Shown piece by piece: positions 10,381-21,288 of a DNA stretch of 64,000 nucleotides. The stretch spans positions 3,782,001 through 3,846,000 of the forward strand of contig NC_010681.1 of NCBI RefSeq assembly GCF_000020125.1, written 5' to 3'. The stretch is from Paraburkholderia phytofirmans PsJN. GTDB lineage: Bacteria; Pseudomonadota; Gammaproteobacteria; Burkholderiales; Burkholderiaceae. Numbering within the stretch: position 1 is the stretch's first letter; the number at the start of each line of letters is the position of its first letter. A program made the position numbers and the translations under genes. Below the pieces are notes generated by a model. The model had not been told where the DNA came from, searched no databases, and worked only from the letters and a program-made list of their open reading frames with translations.

Positions 10381-13300
10381 TTACCACTGGTACGAAGCAC
10401 CCAGGCCCACCGTCGTGCCTTGCGAGCTCGTACCCGCACCGACCTTCATCTTCAAGTTCTCGGTGATACGTGCCGACACGCCGAGCGCGACAGCCTGCGA
10501 ACCCTTGTACGTGCCGCCGCCGACACCGACCGCGATCGTCTTGCCTTGATCGACATCCGGAATCATCGTCAGCGCGGTAGCTGCCGCGATACCTGCGTAG
10601 GCGTTCTTCGCGACCTGGCTGACGCTGTTCTGCACCGAATTGATCTGCTTATCGGTGTAGTCCTTTGCCGTCATGCCGGCCGGCAGATTGCCGAGCGACG
10701 AGCCGATTGCTTCGTTCAACTGGCCGACGTTGACTGCGTCGGTCGTTGCCGTACCGGCTGCCACATTGGTGACCTGGCGTTCGTTGCCCGCCGAGCCGAC
10801 CGACACCGTGTTGTCACGGTCCGCCACCGAACTCGCACCCAGTGCCACCGAGTTGGCCCCGGTCGCCTTCGCGTTCGCGCCCATCGCCGTGGAATGCGTG
10901 CCGCTGGCGACTGCTGCTTCCGTGTCACGGTTGCCGTCTGCTGCGAACATCGGGTTGCTCGCCGCGGTGGCAATGTTCGTGACGGCGGAGATCACCGCGT
11001 TCATCTGGTTGACGTTGACTGCATCGTCACCGGCCGTGCCTGCTGCCACGTTGTGGATCGTCGTACCGCCTGCAGCGCCGTTACCCATCGTGACGCTGTT
11101 GTAGTTGGTCGTACCGTCCGCCTTGCGGTCATAGGTCACGGCAGCATTGGTCGTGCCGTCCGGATTGATCACGCCCGACGCCTTCAACTGCGCGACGTTC
11201 ACCGCATCCGTATCGGCCGTTCCAGCCGCCACGTTGGTGATCTGGCGTTCGTTACCCGCCGAACCGACCGACACGGTGTTGACACGATTAGCCACCGAGT
11301 TCGAACCCAATGCAACCGAGTTCGCCGCCAGCGACTGGGCGTTACCGCCGATCGCTACCGATTCCATGCCCGTCGCCTGCGAATCAGCCAACGAGGAATT
11401 AGCGTGGAAGTATGTGACGCCCGAACCACTGTTGATGTTATTCAGCACGTTGTTGATGTTGCTGATTGCCGTGGTGTTCTGCGTCACGCGACCGTCGATG
11501 TTGGTGATCACCTCACCCACATTGTTGAAGGTCGAGCCACCGGCCACGTACGTCGGCGCCGAAATCGTGCCATCCGGGTTCACCGTCGAACCACCGCCAA
11601 GCGCATCCGCGGTCGACTGGCTCACGCCGTACAGTTGCGAACCGTTCACGGCGTCCACACTCATCGCGTTCACCGCGCCGGCCGTCAAACCCGTCAGAGT
11701 GCGCGTGCCTGCCGTGCCCGTGAAGTCCACCATCGCGCCGTCGGTATCCTTCGCCACCGTGATGTTGCGTGACGTCGAATCCTGCTGCACCAGACCCACC
11801 GAACCGTTGTTGATGTTCGTCGTCAGGTTCTTGATTTCAGTGGTGTTCTGCGTCGTACGGTTATCGATGTTCGTGACCACGTCGCCCACGTTGCTGAACG
11901 TCGAGCCGCCGGCCACGTACGTGGGGTTCGTGATTGTGCCCGTCGTCGTGTTGTAGGTCGACCCGCCGCCCAGCGACGAAGCCGTGCTCGTGCCGATCTG
12001 GTTCACCTTCGCGTCTTCCGACTGCAGTTGGCTCACGTTCACCGCGTCCGTCGCGTTCAGACCCGCTGCGACGTTCGTGAGGCGGCGTTCCTTGCCTGCC
12101 GCGCCGACCGACACTTCACCGCCAGTAGCGGTCGCTGCTGAGATTGCGCTGCCGCCCGGGTTGAAGCCTGCCGTGGTCAGCGTGGTTGAGTTCGCCACCG
12201 AGTTCGAGCCCAATGCCACCGAGTTCGCCGTCGTCGCTGATGCGTTGCCGCCGATTGCTACGGCATCCACGCCCGTTGCCGACGAGTCCGCCAGCGTCGA
12301 GTTCGTGTGGAAATACTTGATGCCGTTGCCACCGTTGGTGATGTTGTTCACCGTGTTGCTGATGTTCGTGACGTTGCCCGCGATGTTGCTGACATTGTTG
12401 CTCAGGTTGTTCACGTTGTTGTTGACCGTGTTCACCTTCGCGTCTTCCGACTGCAACTGGCTCACGTTCACCGCATCCGTCGCGTTAAGACCCGCTGCGA
12501 CGTTTGTCATGCGACGTTCCTTGCCTGCTGCGCCGACCGACACTTCACCGCCGACCGCCGTGGCTGCCGAGATCGCCGTGCCGCCCGCCGGCGTGTAGCC
12601 TGCCGTTGCCAGCGTCGCCGAGTTCGCCACCGAGTTCGAGCCCAGCGCCACTGAGTTCGCCGTCGTCGCCGATGCGTTGCCGCCGATTGCTACGGCATCC
12701 GTACCGGTTGCCGACGAGTCCGACAACGTCGAGTTCGCGTGGAAATACTTGATGCCGTTGCCACCGTTGGTGATGTTGTTCACCGTGTTGCTGATATTCG
12801 TGACATTGCCCGCGATGTTGCTGACGTTGTTGCTCAGGTTGTTCACGTTGTTGTTAACCGTGTTCACCTTCGCGTCTTCCGACTGCAACTGGCTCACGTT
12901 CACCGCGTCCGTTGCGGCCGAGCCGGCTGCAACGTTCGTGATGCGACGTTCCTTGCCTACGGAACCCATCGACACTTCGCCGTTTGCTGCCGAAGCCATA
13001 CCCGACAACGTGCCGCTGCCCGGGTTGTATCCCGCTGCCGACAGGTTCGCCGTCGTCGTCGAGTTCGAGCCCAGCGCCACCGAGTTCGCCGTCGTCGCCG
13101 AAGCATTGCCGCCGATCGCCACCGCATCCGCACCGGTTGCCGACGAGTCCGCCAGCGTCGAGTTCGCGTGGAAATACTTGATGCCGTTGCCACCGTTGGT
13201 GATGTTGTTCACTGTGTTGCTGATATTGGTGACGTTATTGCTCAGGTTCGAAACGTTGTTGCTGACGTTACTGACCTTCGCGTCTTCCGACTGCAACTGG

Positions 13301-16300
13301 CTCACGTTCACTGCATCGGTGCCGTTCAGGCCTGCTGCCACGTTCGTGATGCGACGCTCGCTACCCGACTTGCCCACCGACACTTCACCACCGACCGCCG
13401 TGGCTGCCGAGATCGCGCTGCCACCGGCCGGCGTGAAGCCTGCCGTCGCCAGCGTCGCCGAGTTCGCTACCGAGTTCGAGCCCAGCGCCACCGAGTTCGC
13501 CGTCGTCGCCGATGCGTTGCCGCCGATCGCCACTGCATCCGTACCGGTTGCCGACGAGTCCGCCAGCGTCGAGTTCGCGTGGAAATACTTGATGCCGTTG
13601 CCACCGTTGGTGATGTTGTTCACCGTGTTGCTGATATTCGTGACATTGCCCGCAATGTTGCTGACGTTGTTGCTCAGGTTCGAAACGTTGTTGCTGACGT
13701 TATTGACCTTCGCATCTTCGGACTGCAGCTGGCTCACGTTCACCGCATCCGTCGCGCTCAGGCCCGCTGCGACGTTCGTGATACGGCGTTCCTTGCCTGC
13801 TGCGCCGACCGATACTTCACCACCAGCTGCGGTGGCCGCCGAGATCGCCGTGCCGCCCGCCGGCGTGAAGCCTGCCGTTGCCAGCGTCGCCGAATTCGCC
13901 AGCGAGTTCGAACCCAGCGCCACCGAGTTCGCTGTCGTCGCCGAAGCATTGCCACCGATTGCCACTGCATCCGTACCCATTGCCGACGAGTCCGCCAGCG
14001 TCGAGTTCGCGTGGAAATACTTGATGCCGTTGCCACCGTTGGTGATGTTATTCACCGTGTTGCTGATATTCGTGACATTGCCCGCGATGTTGCTGACGTT
14101 ATTGCTCAGGTTCGAAACGTTGCTGGAAACGTTGTTCACCTTCGCGTCTTCCGACTGCAGTTGGCTCACGTTCACCGCATCGGCGCCGTTCAGGCCCGCT
14201 GCCACGTTCGTGATGCGACGCTCCTTGCCTGCTGCGCCGACCGATACTTCACCACCAGCTGCGGTGGCCGCCGCGATCGCCGTGCCGCCCGCTGGCGTGA
14301 AGCCTGCCGTCGCCAGCGTCGCCGAGTTCGCCACCGAGTTCGAACCCAGTGCTACCGAGTTCGCCGTCGTCGCCGATGCGTTGCCACCGATTGCCACAGC
14401 GTCCGTACCGGTTGCCGACGAGTCCGCCAGTGTCGAGTTCGCGTGGAAATACTTGAGGCCGGAGCCACCGTTGGTGATGTTGTTCACCGTGTTGCTGATG
14501 TTCGTGACGTTGTTGCTCAGGTTCGAAACGTTGTTGCTGACGTTACTGACCTTCGCATCCTCCGACTGCAACTGGCTCACGTTCACCGCATCGGTGCCGT
14601 TCAGGCCCGCTGCCACGTTCGTGATGCGACGCTCCTTGCCTGCTGCGCCGACCGATACTTCACCGCCGACCGCCGTGGCTGCCGAGATCGCCGTGCCGCC
14701 CGCCGGCGTGTAGCCTGCCGTTGCCAGCGTCGCCGAGTTCGCCACCGAGTTCGAGCCCAGCGCCACTGAGTTCGCCGTCGTCGCCGATGCGTTGCCACCA
14801 ATTGCCACTGCATCCGTACCCGTTGCCGACGAGTCCGCCAGCGTCGAGTCCGCGTGGAAGTACTTGATGCCGTTGCCACCGTTGGTGATGTTGTTCACCG
14901 TGTTGCTGATATTCGTGACATTGCCCGCAATGTTGCTGACGTTGTTGCTCAGGTTGTTCACGTTGTTGTTGACCGTGTTCACCTTCGCGTCCTCCGACTG
15001 CAACTGGCTCACGTTCACCGCATCGGTGCCGTTCAGGCCCGCTGCCACGTTCGTGATGCGACGTTCCTTGCCCGCCGCGCCCACCGACACTTCACCACCA
15101 GCAGCGGTCGCTGCCGAGATCGCCGTGCCGCCCGCCGGCGTGAAGCCTGCCGTCGCCAGCGTCGCCGAGTTCGCCACCGAGTTCGAACCCAGCGCCACCG
15201 AGTTCGCCGTCGTCGCCGATGCGTTGCCACCGATCGCCACTGCATCCGTACCGGTTGCCGACGAGTCCGCTAGCGTCGAGTTCGCATGGAAATACTTGAG
15301 GCCAGCACCGTTGGTGATGTTGTTCACCGTGTTGCTGATGTTCGTGACGTTATTGCTCAGGTTCGAAACGTTGTTGCTGACGTTACTGACCTTCGCATCC
15401 TCCGACTGCAACTGGCTCACGTTCACCGCATCGGTGCCGTTCAGGCCCGCTGCCACGTTCGTGATGCGACGCTCGCTACCCGACTTGCCCACCGACACTT
15501 CACCACCGACCGCCGTGGCTGCCGAGATCGCCGTGCCGCCAGCCGGCGTGAAGCCTGCCGTCGCCAGCGTCGCCGAGTTGGCCACCGAGTTCGAACCCAG
15601 TGCTACCGAGTTCGCCGTCGTCGCCGATGCGTTGCCGCCGATTGCTACAGCATCCGTGCCCGTTGCCGACGAATCCGCCAGCGTCGAGTTCGCGTGGAAG
15701 TACTTGATGCCGTTGCCACCGTTGGTGATGTTGTTCACCGTGTTGCTAATATTCGTGACATTGCCCGCAATGTTGCTGACGTTGTTGCTCAGGTTGTTCA
15801 CGTTGTTGTTGACCGTGTTCACCTTCGCGTCCTCCGACTGCAACTGGCTCACGTTCACCGCATCGGTGCCGTTCAGGCCCGCTGCGACGTTCGTGATACG
15901 GCGTTCCTTGCCTGCCGCGCCCACCGACACTTCACCGCCGACCGCCGTGGCTGCCGAGATCGCCGTGCCGCCCGCCGGCGTGTAGCCTGCCGTTGCCAGC
16001 GTCGCCGAGTTCGCCACCGAGTTCGAACCCAGCGCCACCGAGTTCGCCGTCGTCGCCGATGCGTTGCCGCCGATCGCCACTGCATCCGTACCGGTTGCCG
16101 ACGAGTCCGCCAGCGTCGAGTTCGCGTGGAAATACTTGAGGCCAGCACCGTTGGTGATGTTGTTCACCGTGTTGCTGATGTTCGTGACGTTATTGCTCAG
16201 GTTCGAAACGTTGTTCGAAACGTTGTTCACCTTCGCATCTTCCGACTGCAACTGGCTCACGTTCACCGCATCGGTCGCTGCCGAGCCGGCTGCCACGTTC

Positions 16301-19300
16301 GTGATGCGACGCTCCTTGCCTGCCGAACCCACCGACACCTCGCCATTGGCCGCCGATGCCGTGCCCGACAGCGCAGCCGTGCCCGGGTTGTACCCCGCCG
16401 CCGACAGGTTCGCCGTCGTCGTCGAGTTCGAACCGAGTGCCACCGAATTCGCTGCCGTCGCTTTCGCATTGCCGCCGATCGCCACTGCATCTGTGCCCGT
16501 GGCCGACGAATCCGCCAGCGTCGAGTTCGTGTGGAAATACTTGATGCCGTTGCCACCGTTGGTGATGTTGTTCACCGTGTTGCTGATGTTCGTGACATTG
16601 CCCGCGATGTTGCTGACGTTGTTGCTCAGGTTCGAAACGTTGTTCGAAACGTTGTTCACCTTTGCATCTTCCGACTGCAACTGGCTCACGTTCACCGCAT
16701 CCGTCGCGTTAAGACCCGCTGCGACGTTCGTGATACGGCGTTCCTTGCCTGCTGCGCCGATCGACACTTCACCACCAGCCGCGGTCGCTGCCGAGATCGC
16801 CGTGCCGCCGGCCGGCGTGAAGCCTGCCGTTGCCAGCGTCGCCGAATTCGCCAGCGAGTTCGAACCCAGCGCCACCGAGTTCGCTGTCGTCGCCGAAGCA
16901 TTGCCACCGATTGCCACTGCATCCGTACCCGTTGCCGACGAGTCCGCCAGCGTCGAGTTCGCGTGGAAGTACTTGATCCCCGTGCCGCCGTTGGTGATGT
17001 TGTTCACCGTGTTGCTGATGTTGGTGACGTTGCCCGCGATGTTGCTGACATTGTTGCTCAGGTTCGAAACGTTGTTGCTGACGTTATTGACCTTCGCGTC
17101 TTCCGACTGCAGCTGGCTCACGTTCACCGCGTCCGTCGCGTTCAGACCGGCTGCCACGTTCGTGATGCGACGCTCCTTGCCCGCGACACCCACCGACACT
17201 TCACCACCAGCCGCCGTGGCTGCCGAGATCGCCGTGCCGCCCGCCGGCGTGAAGCCTGCCGTTGCCAGCGTCGCCGAGTTCGCCACCGAGTTCGAGCCCA
17301 GCGCCACCGAGTTCGCTGTCGTCGCCGACGCATTGCCACCGATTGCCACTGCATCCGTACCCGTTGCCGACGAGTCCGCCAGTGTCGAGTTCGCGTGGAA
17401 GTACTTGATGCCAGCACCGTTGGTGATGTTGTTCACCGTGTTGCTGATGTTCGTGACGTTGCCCGCAATGCTCGTCACGTTGTTGCTCAGGTTGTTCACG
17501 TTGTTGTTGACCGTGTTCACCTTCGCATCTTCCGACTGCAACTGGCTCACGTTCACCGCATCGGTCGCTGCCGAGCCGGCTGCCACGTTCGTGATGCGAC
17601 GCTCCTTGCCTGCCGAACCCACCGACACCTCGCCGTTGGCCGCCGATGCCGTGCCCGACAGCGCAGCCGTGCCCGGGTTGTAGCCCGCTGCCGACAGGTT
17701 CGCCGTCGTCGTCGAGTTCGAACCGAGTGCCACCGAATTCGCTGCCGTCGCTTTCGCATTGCCGCCGATCGCCACTGCATCCGTACCGGTTGCCGACGAG
17801 TCCGCCAGCGTCGAATTCGTGTGGAAATACTTGATGCCCGTACCACCGTTGGTGATGTTGTTCACCGTGTTGCTGATGTTCGTGACATTACCCGCGATGT
17901 TGCTGACGTTATTGCTCAGGTTCGAAACGTTGTTGGAAACGTTGTTCACCTTCGCGTCCTCCGATTGCAGCTGGCTCACGTTCACCGCATCGGTCGTATT
18001 CAGACCGGCCGCCACGTTCGTGATGCGACGCTCTGCACCTGCCGAACCCACAGACACTTCACCACCAGCCGCGGTCGCTGCCGAGATCGCGGTGCCGCCA
18101 GCCGGCGCGAAGCCCGCCGTCGCCAGCGTGGTCGAGTTCGCTACCGAACTCGCGCCCAGTGCCACCGAGTTCGCCGCCGCCGCGATCGCGCCATTACCTA
18201 CCGCCACGGCCGAACCGGCGTTTGCCATGGAATAGCTGCCAATGGCCAGCGAATTGAAGCCAGTCGCCGTCGAAAAGCCACCTACAGCAGATGCATGTGC
18301 GGCGGTCGCCAGCGCGCCGGTGCCCACTGCAAGGGCGTCATAGTTTGAAGATGTTGCATTGAAGCCCAACGCAGTATTCTGGCCCCAAGCTCCCGCGACT
18401 GTCACCGCGTATGCGCCTTGGCCAATGGCGATTCCCTGTCCATTCGACATCCCATGATTACCGGCCTGAGCGCCGGTACCCATTGCTATTGAATTACCCA
18501 GGTTCGTGGTTGCGCCGGTGCCTATCGCGATCGAGTTACCCGAGCTTGCCATAGCTGCGTTCGTTTCGGCGCTCGCTCCCACTCCGATTGCGATATCGCC
18601 CGCATTACCTGATGCTGCGGCCGGACCAACTGCTATCGAATCTGTGCCCGTTGCCGATGAGTCCGCCAGCGTCGAGTTCGCGTGGAAATACCTGATGCCG
18701 CCACCGTTAGTGATGTTGCTCAGGATGTTAGAGACGTTAGTGACCTTCGCATCTTCCGACTGCAACTGGCTGACGTTCACTGCATCCGTTGCTGCCGAGC
18801 CGGCTGCCACGTTCGTGATGCGACGCTCCTTGCCTGCCGAACCCACCGACACCTCGCCATTGGCCGCCGATGCCGTGCCCGACAGCGCAGCCGTACCCGG
18901 GTTGTAGCCCGCCGCCGACAGGTTCGCCGTCGTCGTCGAGTTCGAACCGAGTGCCACCGAATTCGCTGCCGTCGCTTTCGCATTGCCGCCGATCGCCACT
19001 GCATCTGTGCCCGTGGCCGACGAATCCGCCAGCGTCGAGTTCGTGTGGAAATACTTGATGCCGTTGCCACCGTTGGTGATGTTGTTCACCGTATTGCTGA
19101 TGTTCGTGACATTACCCGCGATGTTGCTGACGTTATTGCTCAGGTTCGAAACGTTGTTCGAAACGTTGTTCACCTTTGCATCTTCCGACTGCAACTGGCT
19201 CACGTTCACCGCATCCGTCGCGTTCAGACCCGCTGCGACGTTTGTGATGCGACGCTCGCCACCCGAGGTGCCCATCGACACTTCGCCCGCAGCCGTGGCG

Positions 19301-21288
19301 GCCGAAATCGCCGTGCCGCCCACCGGCGTGAAACCTGCCGTTCCCAACGTTGCCGAATTTGCAACCGACTTGTAGCCCAATGCAACCGAGTTATTCGTCG
19401 AAGCGCTAGCGCCTTGCCCAACCGCTGTCGAGTTTGTGCCAGTCGCAGATGTGAACGCACCAACGGCCGTCGCCTGGTCGCCAGTTGCGCGAGCCTGCGA
19501 GCCCAACGCCGAGGAGTAGTTGCCCGAAGCCGTGGACCAGGCGCCAATCGCGTCAGTGGACCAGTTCGTCGCGGTCGCACTCGCGCCGAGCGCCAATGCT
19601 TGTGAAGACGTCGCGCCAGAGTTGCCCGCAACTGCGCTGGAGCCGATGGCAACGTTCGCGCCATACGCCACAGAGTTGCCGCCGTATGCGGTGGAATTAG
19701 CGCCAATGGCTATCGCACCGGCGCCGTTGCCCGCGCCTGCCCCAGTGGTTGCATTTAGACCCATCGCGATATCGTTCGCCATGGCTGTGGTTGCTAACGG
19801 ACCTATTGCAACGCTGTTGACGCCGACCGCCGACGAATCCGCCAGCGTCGAGTTCGTGTGGAAATACTTGATGCCGTTGCCGCCATTGGTGATGTTGTTC
19901 ACCGTGTTGCTGATGTTCGTGACGTTGCCCGCAATGTTCGTCACGTTGTTGCTCAGGTTGTTCACGTTGTTGTTAACCGTGTTCACCTTCGCATCTTCCG
20001 ACTGCAGTTGGCTCACGTTCACCGCATCGGTCGCGTTCAGGCCCGCTGCAACGTTTGTGATACGGCGTTCCTTGCCTGCTGCGCCGACCGATACTTCACC
20101 GCCGACCGCCGTGGCTGCCGAGATCGCGCTGCCGCCCGCCGGCGTAAAGCCTGCCGTTGCCAGCGTCGCCGAGTTTGCTACCGAGCTCGCGCCCAGTGCC
20201 ACCGAGTTCGCCGTCGTCGCGCTCGCGGCCTGGCCGATGGCGGTTGCCGAAGCGGCTGACGCGGTCGCTGCATCGCCCAGTGCCACTGATCTGATACCGC
20301 TCGCCAGCGCCCTGCCGCCCAACGCCTGCGAAAAGTCCGCCGTCGCGGTGGACAGATACCCGAGCGCTACAGAATTGGCGCCGGATACGTTAGCGAGATA
20401 GCCCACACCCGTGGAGTTGGCCCCAGAGGCAGTGGCGCTGTAACCCATCGCCTCACCATAGTTGCCCGACGCCAAGGCCCCGCCGCCCACAGCGGCGGAG
20501 CCGGTACCCGTCGCGGAGGCTTGGGTACCGAGTGCGGTTGCCCATGTACCTGCGCCCGAAGCCGTTGTCGAGGCACCGAGCGCAATGTCGCCCACGCCGC
20601 TAGCGACTGCGAGGTTACCCATCGCCTGACTGTAGTTGCCCAATGCTTGAGCGGTGGTGCCCATCGCGATCGAGCTCGTACCCGTAACGGTACTGGCACC
20701 CCCTATTGCGACGCCGCCGGCCTGGCTAACCAACGAGTTCTCACCGATGGCGATAGCGTAGCCTGTAGCACCGGTGCTTCCATTCGAAGCTGGTGTGGCG
20801 TGCGCGTTGCCGCCGATGGCGATGCTTGTGCCGTACGACGCGGAGGAATTGGCGCCGATGGCAATCAGATCTATGGAGTTCGCAAGACTGCCGCCGTTGA
20901 TACTGGCGTTGTAGCCAATAGCCACGCTGTTCTTAGCACCGTTGATATTGGAAAACCCGCCCACAGCCGTGTTTCCAGACGACATGGCGGTACCAGTGGC
21001 GGTGTCGACAACGGAGTTGTACCCGATTGCCGTGTCATAGCTGCCGCCTGGGCTGGTCGCGTTGCCTGTGATCGCGCCGGTGCCGTAGGCGATCTGTCCT
21101 GTACCTGTATTCACGGTACCGCCATCCAACGCGCCAGCATGAGCCTGCAGCGCAGTAGCGCCAGCCACAAGCGCCATGGCCAGCGCTTTCCCGCTGCTCG
21201 TTTTCTTCCCGCGCGCCTTCGCTGTTTCCGACGCTGCCACATAAGTACCTGTGGTTTCGTTCCAGACCGATTTATAAGACTTATTCAC
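10381..21288 (-). CDS. Giant trimeric autotransporter adhesin (YadA/Hia type)
   Basis: A 3635-aa trimeric autotransporter. The GTG at 21288 opens an extended signal peptide region (VNKSYKSVWNETTGTYVAAS) with a hydrophobic core ending near AHAGA; the frame reaches 21375 but the family motif fixes this start. Residues about 60-400 are YadA-like head repeats of the AIG/VALG-x-S-A type. From about 400 to 3070 come 18 necks of the ERRITNVAAG...DAVNVSQL type joined by Asn/Ser-rich coiled-coil stalks and KYFHANSTLADSSATGTDAV modules. Two modules near the N-terminus carry longer heads. About 3080-3540 has diverged necks and paired GGGST-YVAGGSTF segments; the last ~90 residues are the YadA membrane anchor ending in SYQW. 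No internal stop was found. The likely role is adhesion or aggregation. Confidence 0.95.
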   Translation of the reverse strand: MNKSYKSVWNETTGTYVAASETAKARGKKTSSGKALAMALVAGATALQAHAGALDGGTVNTGTGQIAYGTGAITGNATSPGGSYDTAIGYNSVVDTATGTAMSSGNTAVGGFSNINGAKNSVAIGYNASINGGSLANSIDLIAIGANSSASYGTSIAIGGNAHATPASNGSTGATGYAIAIGENSLVSQAGGVAIGGASTVTGTSSIAMGTTAQALGNYSQAMGNLAVASGVGDIALGASTTASGAGTWATALGTQASATGTGSAAVGGGALASGNYGEAMGYSATASGANSTGVGYLANVSGANSVALGYLSTATADFSQALGGRALASGIRSVALGDAATASAASATAIGQAASATTANSVALGASSVANSATLATAGFTPAGGSAISAATAVGGEVSVGAAGKERRITNVAAGLNATDAVNVSQLQSEDAKVNTVNNNVNNLSNNVTNIAGNVTNISNTVNNITNGGNGIKYFHTNSTLADSSAVGVNSVAIGPLATTAMANDIAMGLNATTGAGAGNGAGAIAIGANSTAYGGNSVAYGANVAIGSSAVAGNSGATSSQALALGASATATNWSTDAIGAWSTASGNYSSALGSQARATGDQATAVGAFTSATGTNSTAVGQGASASTNNSVALGYKSVANSATLGTAGFTPVGGTAISAATAAGEVSMGTSGGERRITNVAAGLNATDAVNVSQLQSEDAKVNNVSNNVSNLSNNVSNIAGNVTNISNTVNNITNGGNGIKYFHTNSTLADSSATGTDAVAIGGNAKATAANSVALGSNSTTTANLSAAGYNPGTAALSGTASAANGEVSVGSAGKERRITNVAAGSAATDAVNVSQLQSEDAKVTNVSNILSNITNGGGIRYFHANSTLADSSATGTDSIAVGPAAASGNAGDIAIGVGASAETNAAMASSGNSIAIGTGATTNLGNSIAMGTGAQAGNHGMSNGQGIAIGQGAYAVTVAGAWGQNTALGFNATSSNYDALAVGTGALATAAHASAVGGFSTATGFNSLAIGSYSMANAGSAVAVGNGAIAAAANSVALGASSVANSTTLATAGFAPAGGTAISAATAAGGEVSVGSAGAERRITNVAAGLNTTDAVNVSQLQSEDAKVNNVSNNVSNLSNNVSNIAGNVTNISNTVNNITNGGTGIKYFHTNSTLADSSATGTDAVAIGGNAKATAANSVALGSNSTTTANLSAAGYNPGTAALSGTASAANGEVSVGSAGKERRITNVAAGSAATDAVNVSQLQSEDAKVNTVNNNVNNLSNNVTSIAGNVTNISNTVNNITNGAGIKYFHANSTLADSSATGTDAVAIGGNASATTANSVALGSNSVANSATLATAGFTPAGGTAISAATAAGGEVSVGVAGKERRITNVAAGLNATDAVNVSQLQSEDAKVNNVSNNVSNLSNNVSNIAGNVTNISNTVNNITNGGTGIKYFHANSTLADSSATGTDAVAIGGNASATTANSVALGSNSLANSATLATAGFTPAGGTAISAATAAGGEVSIGAAGKERRITNVAAGLNATDAVNVSQLQSEDAKVNNVSNNVSNLSNNVSNIAGNVTNISNTVNNITNGGNGIKYFHTNSTLADSSATGTDAVAIGGNAKATAANSVALGSNSTTTANLSAAGYNPGTAALSGTASAANGEVSVGSAGKERRITNVAAGSAATDAVNVSQLQSEDAKVNNVSNNVSNLSNNVTNISNTVNNITNGAGLKYFHANSTLADSSATGTDAVAIGGNASATTANSVALGSNSVANSATLATAGYTPAGGTAISAATAVGGEVSVGAAGKERRITNVAAGLNGTDAVNVSQLQSEDAKVNTVNNNVNNLSNNVSNIAGNVTNISNTVNNITNGGNGIKYFHANSTLADSSATGTDAVAIGGNASATTANSVALGSNSVANSATLATAGFTPAGGTAISAATAVGGEVSVGKSGSERRITNVAAGLNGTDAVNVSQLQSEDAKVSNVSNNVSNLSNNVTNISNTVNNITNGAGLKYFHANSTLADSSATGTDAVAIGGNASATTANSVALGSNSVANSATLATAGFTPAGGTAISAATAAGGEVSVGAAGKERRITNVAAGLNGTDAVNVSQLQSEDAKVNTVNNNVNNLSNNVSNIAGNVTNISNTVNNITNGGNGIKYFHADSTLADSSATGTDAVAIGGNASATTANSVALGSNSVANSATLATAGYTPAGGTAISAATAVGGEVSVGAAGKERRITNVAAGLNGTDAVNVSQLQSEDAKVSNVSNNVSNLSNNVTNISNTVNNITNGGSGLKYFHANSTLADSSATGTDAVAIGGNASATTANSVALGSNSVANSATLATAGFTPAGGTAIAAATAAGGEVSVGAAGKERRITNVAAGLNGADAVNVSQLQSEDAKVNNVSSNVSNLSNNVSNIAGNVTNISNTVNNITNGGNGIKYFHANSTLADSSAMGTDAVAIGGNASATTANSVALGSNSLANSATLATAGFTPAGGTAISAATAAGGEVSVGAAGKERRITNVAAGLSATDAVNVSQLQSEDAKVNNVSNNVSNLSNNVSNIAGNVTNISNTVNNITNGGNGIKYFHANSTLADSSATGTDAVAIGGNASATTANSVALGSNSVANSATLATAGFTPAGGSAISAATAVGGEVSVGKSGSERRITNVAAGLNGTDAVNVSQLQSEDAKVSNVSNNVSNLSNNVTNISNTVNNITNGGNGIKYFHANSTLADSSATGADAVAIGGNASATTANSVALGSNSTTTANLSAAGYNPGSGTLSGMASAANGEVSMGSVGKERRITNVAAGSAATDAVNVSQLQSEDAKVNTVNNNVNNLSNNVSNIAGNVTNISNTVNNITNGGNGIKYFHANSTLSDSSATGTDAVAIGGNASATTANSVALGSNSVANSATLATAGYTPAGGTAISAATAVGGEVSVGAAGKERRMTNVAAGLNATDAVNVSQLQSEDAKVNTVNNNVNNLSNNVSNIAGNVTNISNTVNNITNGGNGIKYFHTNSTLADSSATGVDAVAIGGNASATTANSVALGSNSVANSTTLTTAGFNPGGSAISAATATGGEVSVGAAGKERRLTNVAAGLNATDAVNVSQLQSEDAKVNQIGTSTASSLGGGSTYNTTTGTITNPTYVAGGSTFSNVGDVVTNIDNRTTQNTTEIKNLTTNINNGSVGLVQQDSTSRNITVAKDTDGAMVDFTGTAGTRTLTGLTAGAVNAMSVDAVNGSQLYGVSQSTADALGGGSTVNPDGTISAPTYVAGGSTFNNVGEVITNIDGRVTQNTTAISNINNVLNNINSGSGVTYFHANSSLADSQATGMESVAIGGNAQSLAANSVALGSNSVANRVNTVSVGSAGNERQITNVAAGTADTDAVNVAQLKASGVINPDGTTNAAVTYDRKADGTTNYNSVTMGNGAAGGTTIHNVAAGTAGDDAVNVNQMNAVISAVTNIATAASNPMFAADGNRDTEAAVASGTHSTAMGANAKATGANSVALGASSVADRDNTVSVGSAGNERQVTNVAAGTATTDAVNVGQLNEAIGSSLGNLPAGMTAKDYTDKQINSVQNSVSQVAKNAYAGIAAATALTMIPDVDQGKTIAVGVGGGTYKGSQAVALGVSARITENLKMKVGAGTSSQGTTVGLGASYQW
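12000..20130 (-). repeat. Tandem neck-stalk-head repeats inside the adhesin gene
   Basis: Successive copies of the KYFHANS-coding segment start near 12297, 12728, 13157, 13567, 14000, 14432, 14844, 15277, 15685, 16117, 16528, 16961, 17389 and 17812, a spacing of 408-433 bp. The interval then widens where long head modules interrupt the array (18673, 19036 and 19848). Units differ by whether the stalk holds an extra SNIAGNV heptad and by the head end (TPAGGTAISAATA versus NPGTAALSGTASA). Copies are nearly identical at DNA level, including many third positions. Confidence 0.9.

Noticed and set aside
12677..18348. Very long open frames (up to 1020 codons) on the + strand opposite the adhesin
   Set aside because: They arise from the repeated codon pattern of the adhesin read backward; their products are simple repeats without family features or ribosome sites.
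12000..20130. Regular repeats that could be taken for a CRISPR-like array
   Set aside because: Units are over 400 bp, lie in one continuous reading frame and encode known adhesin modules.
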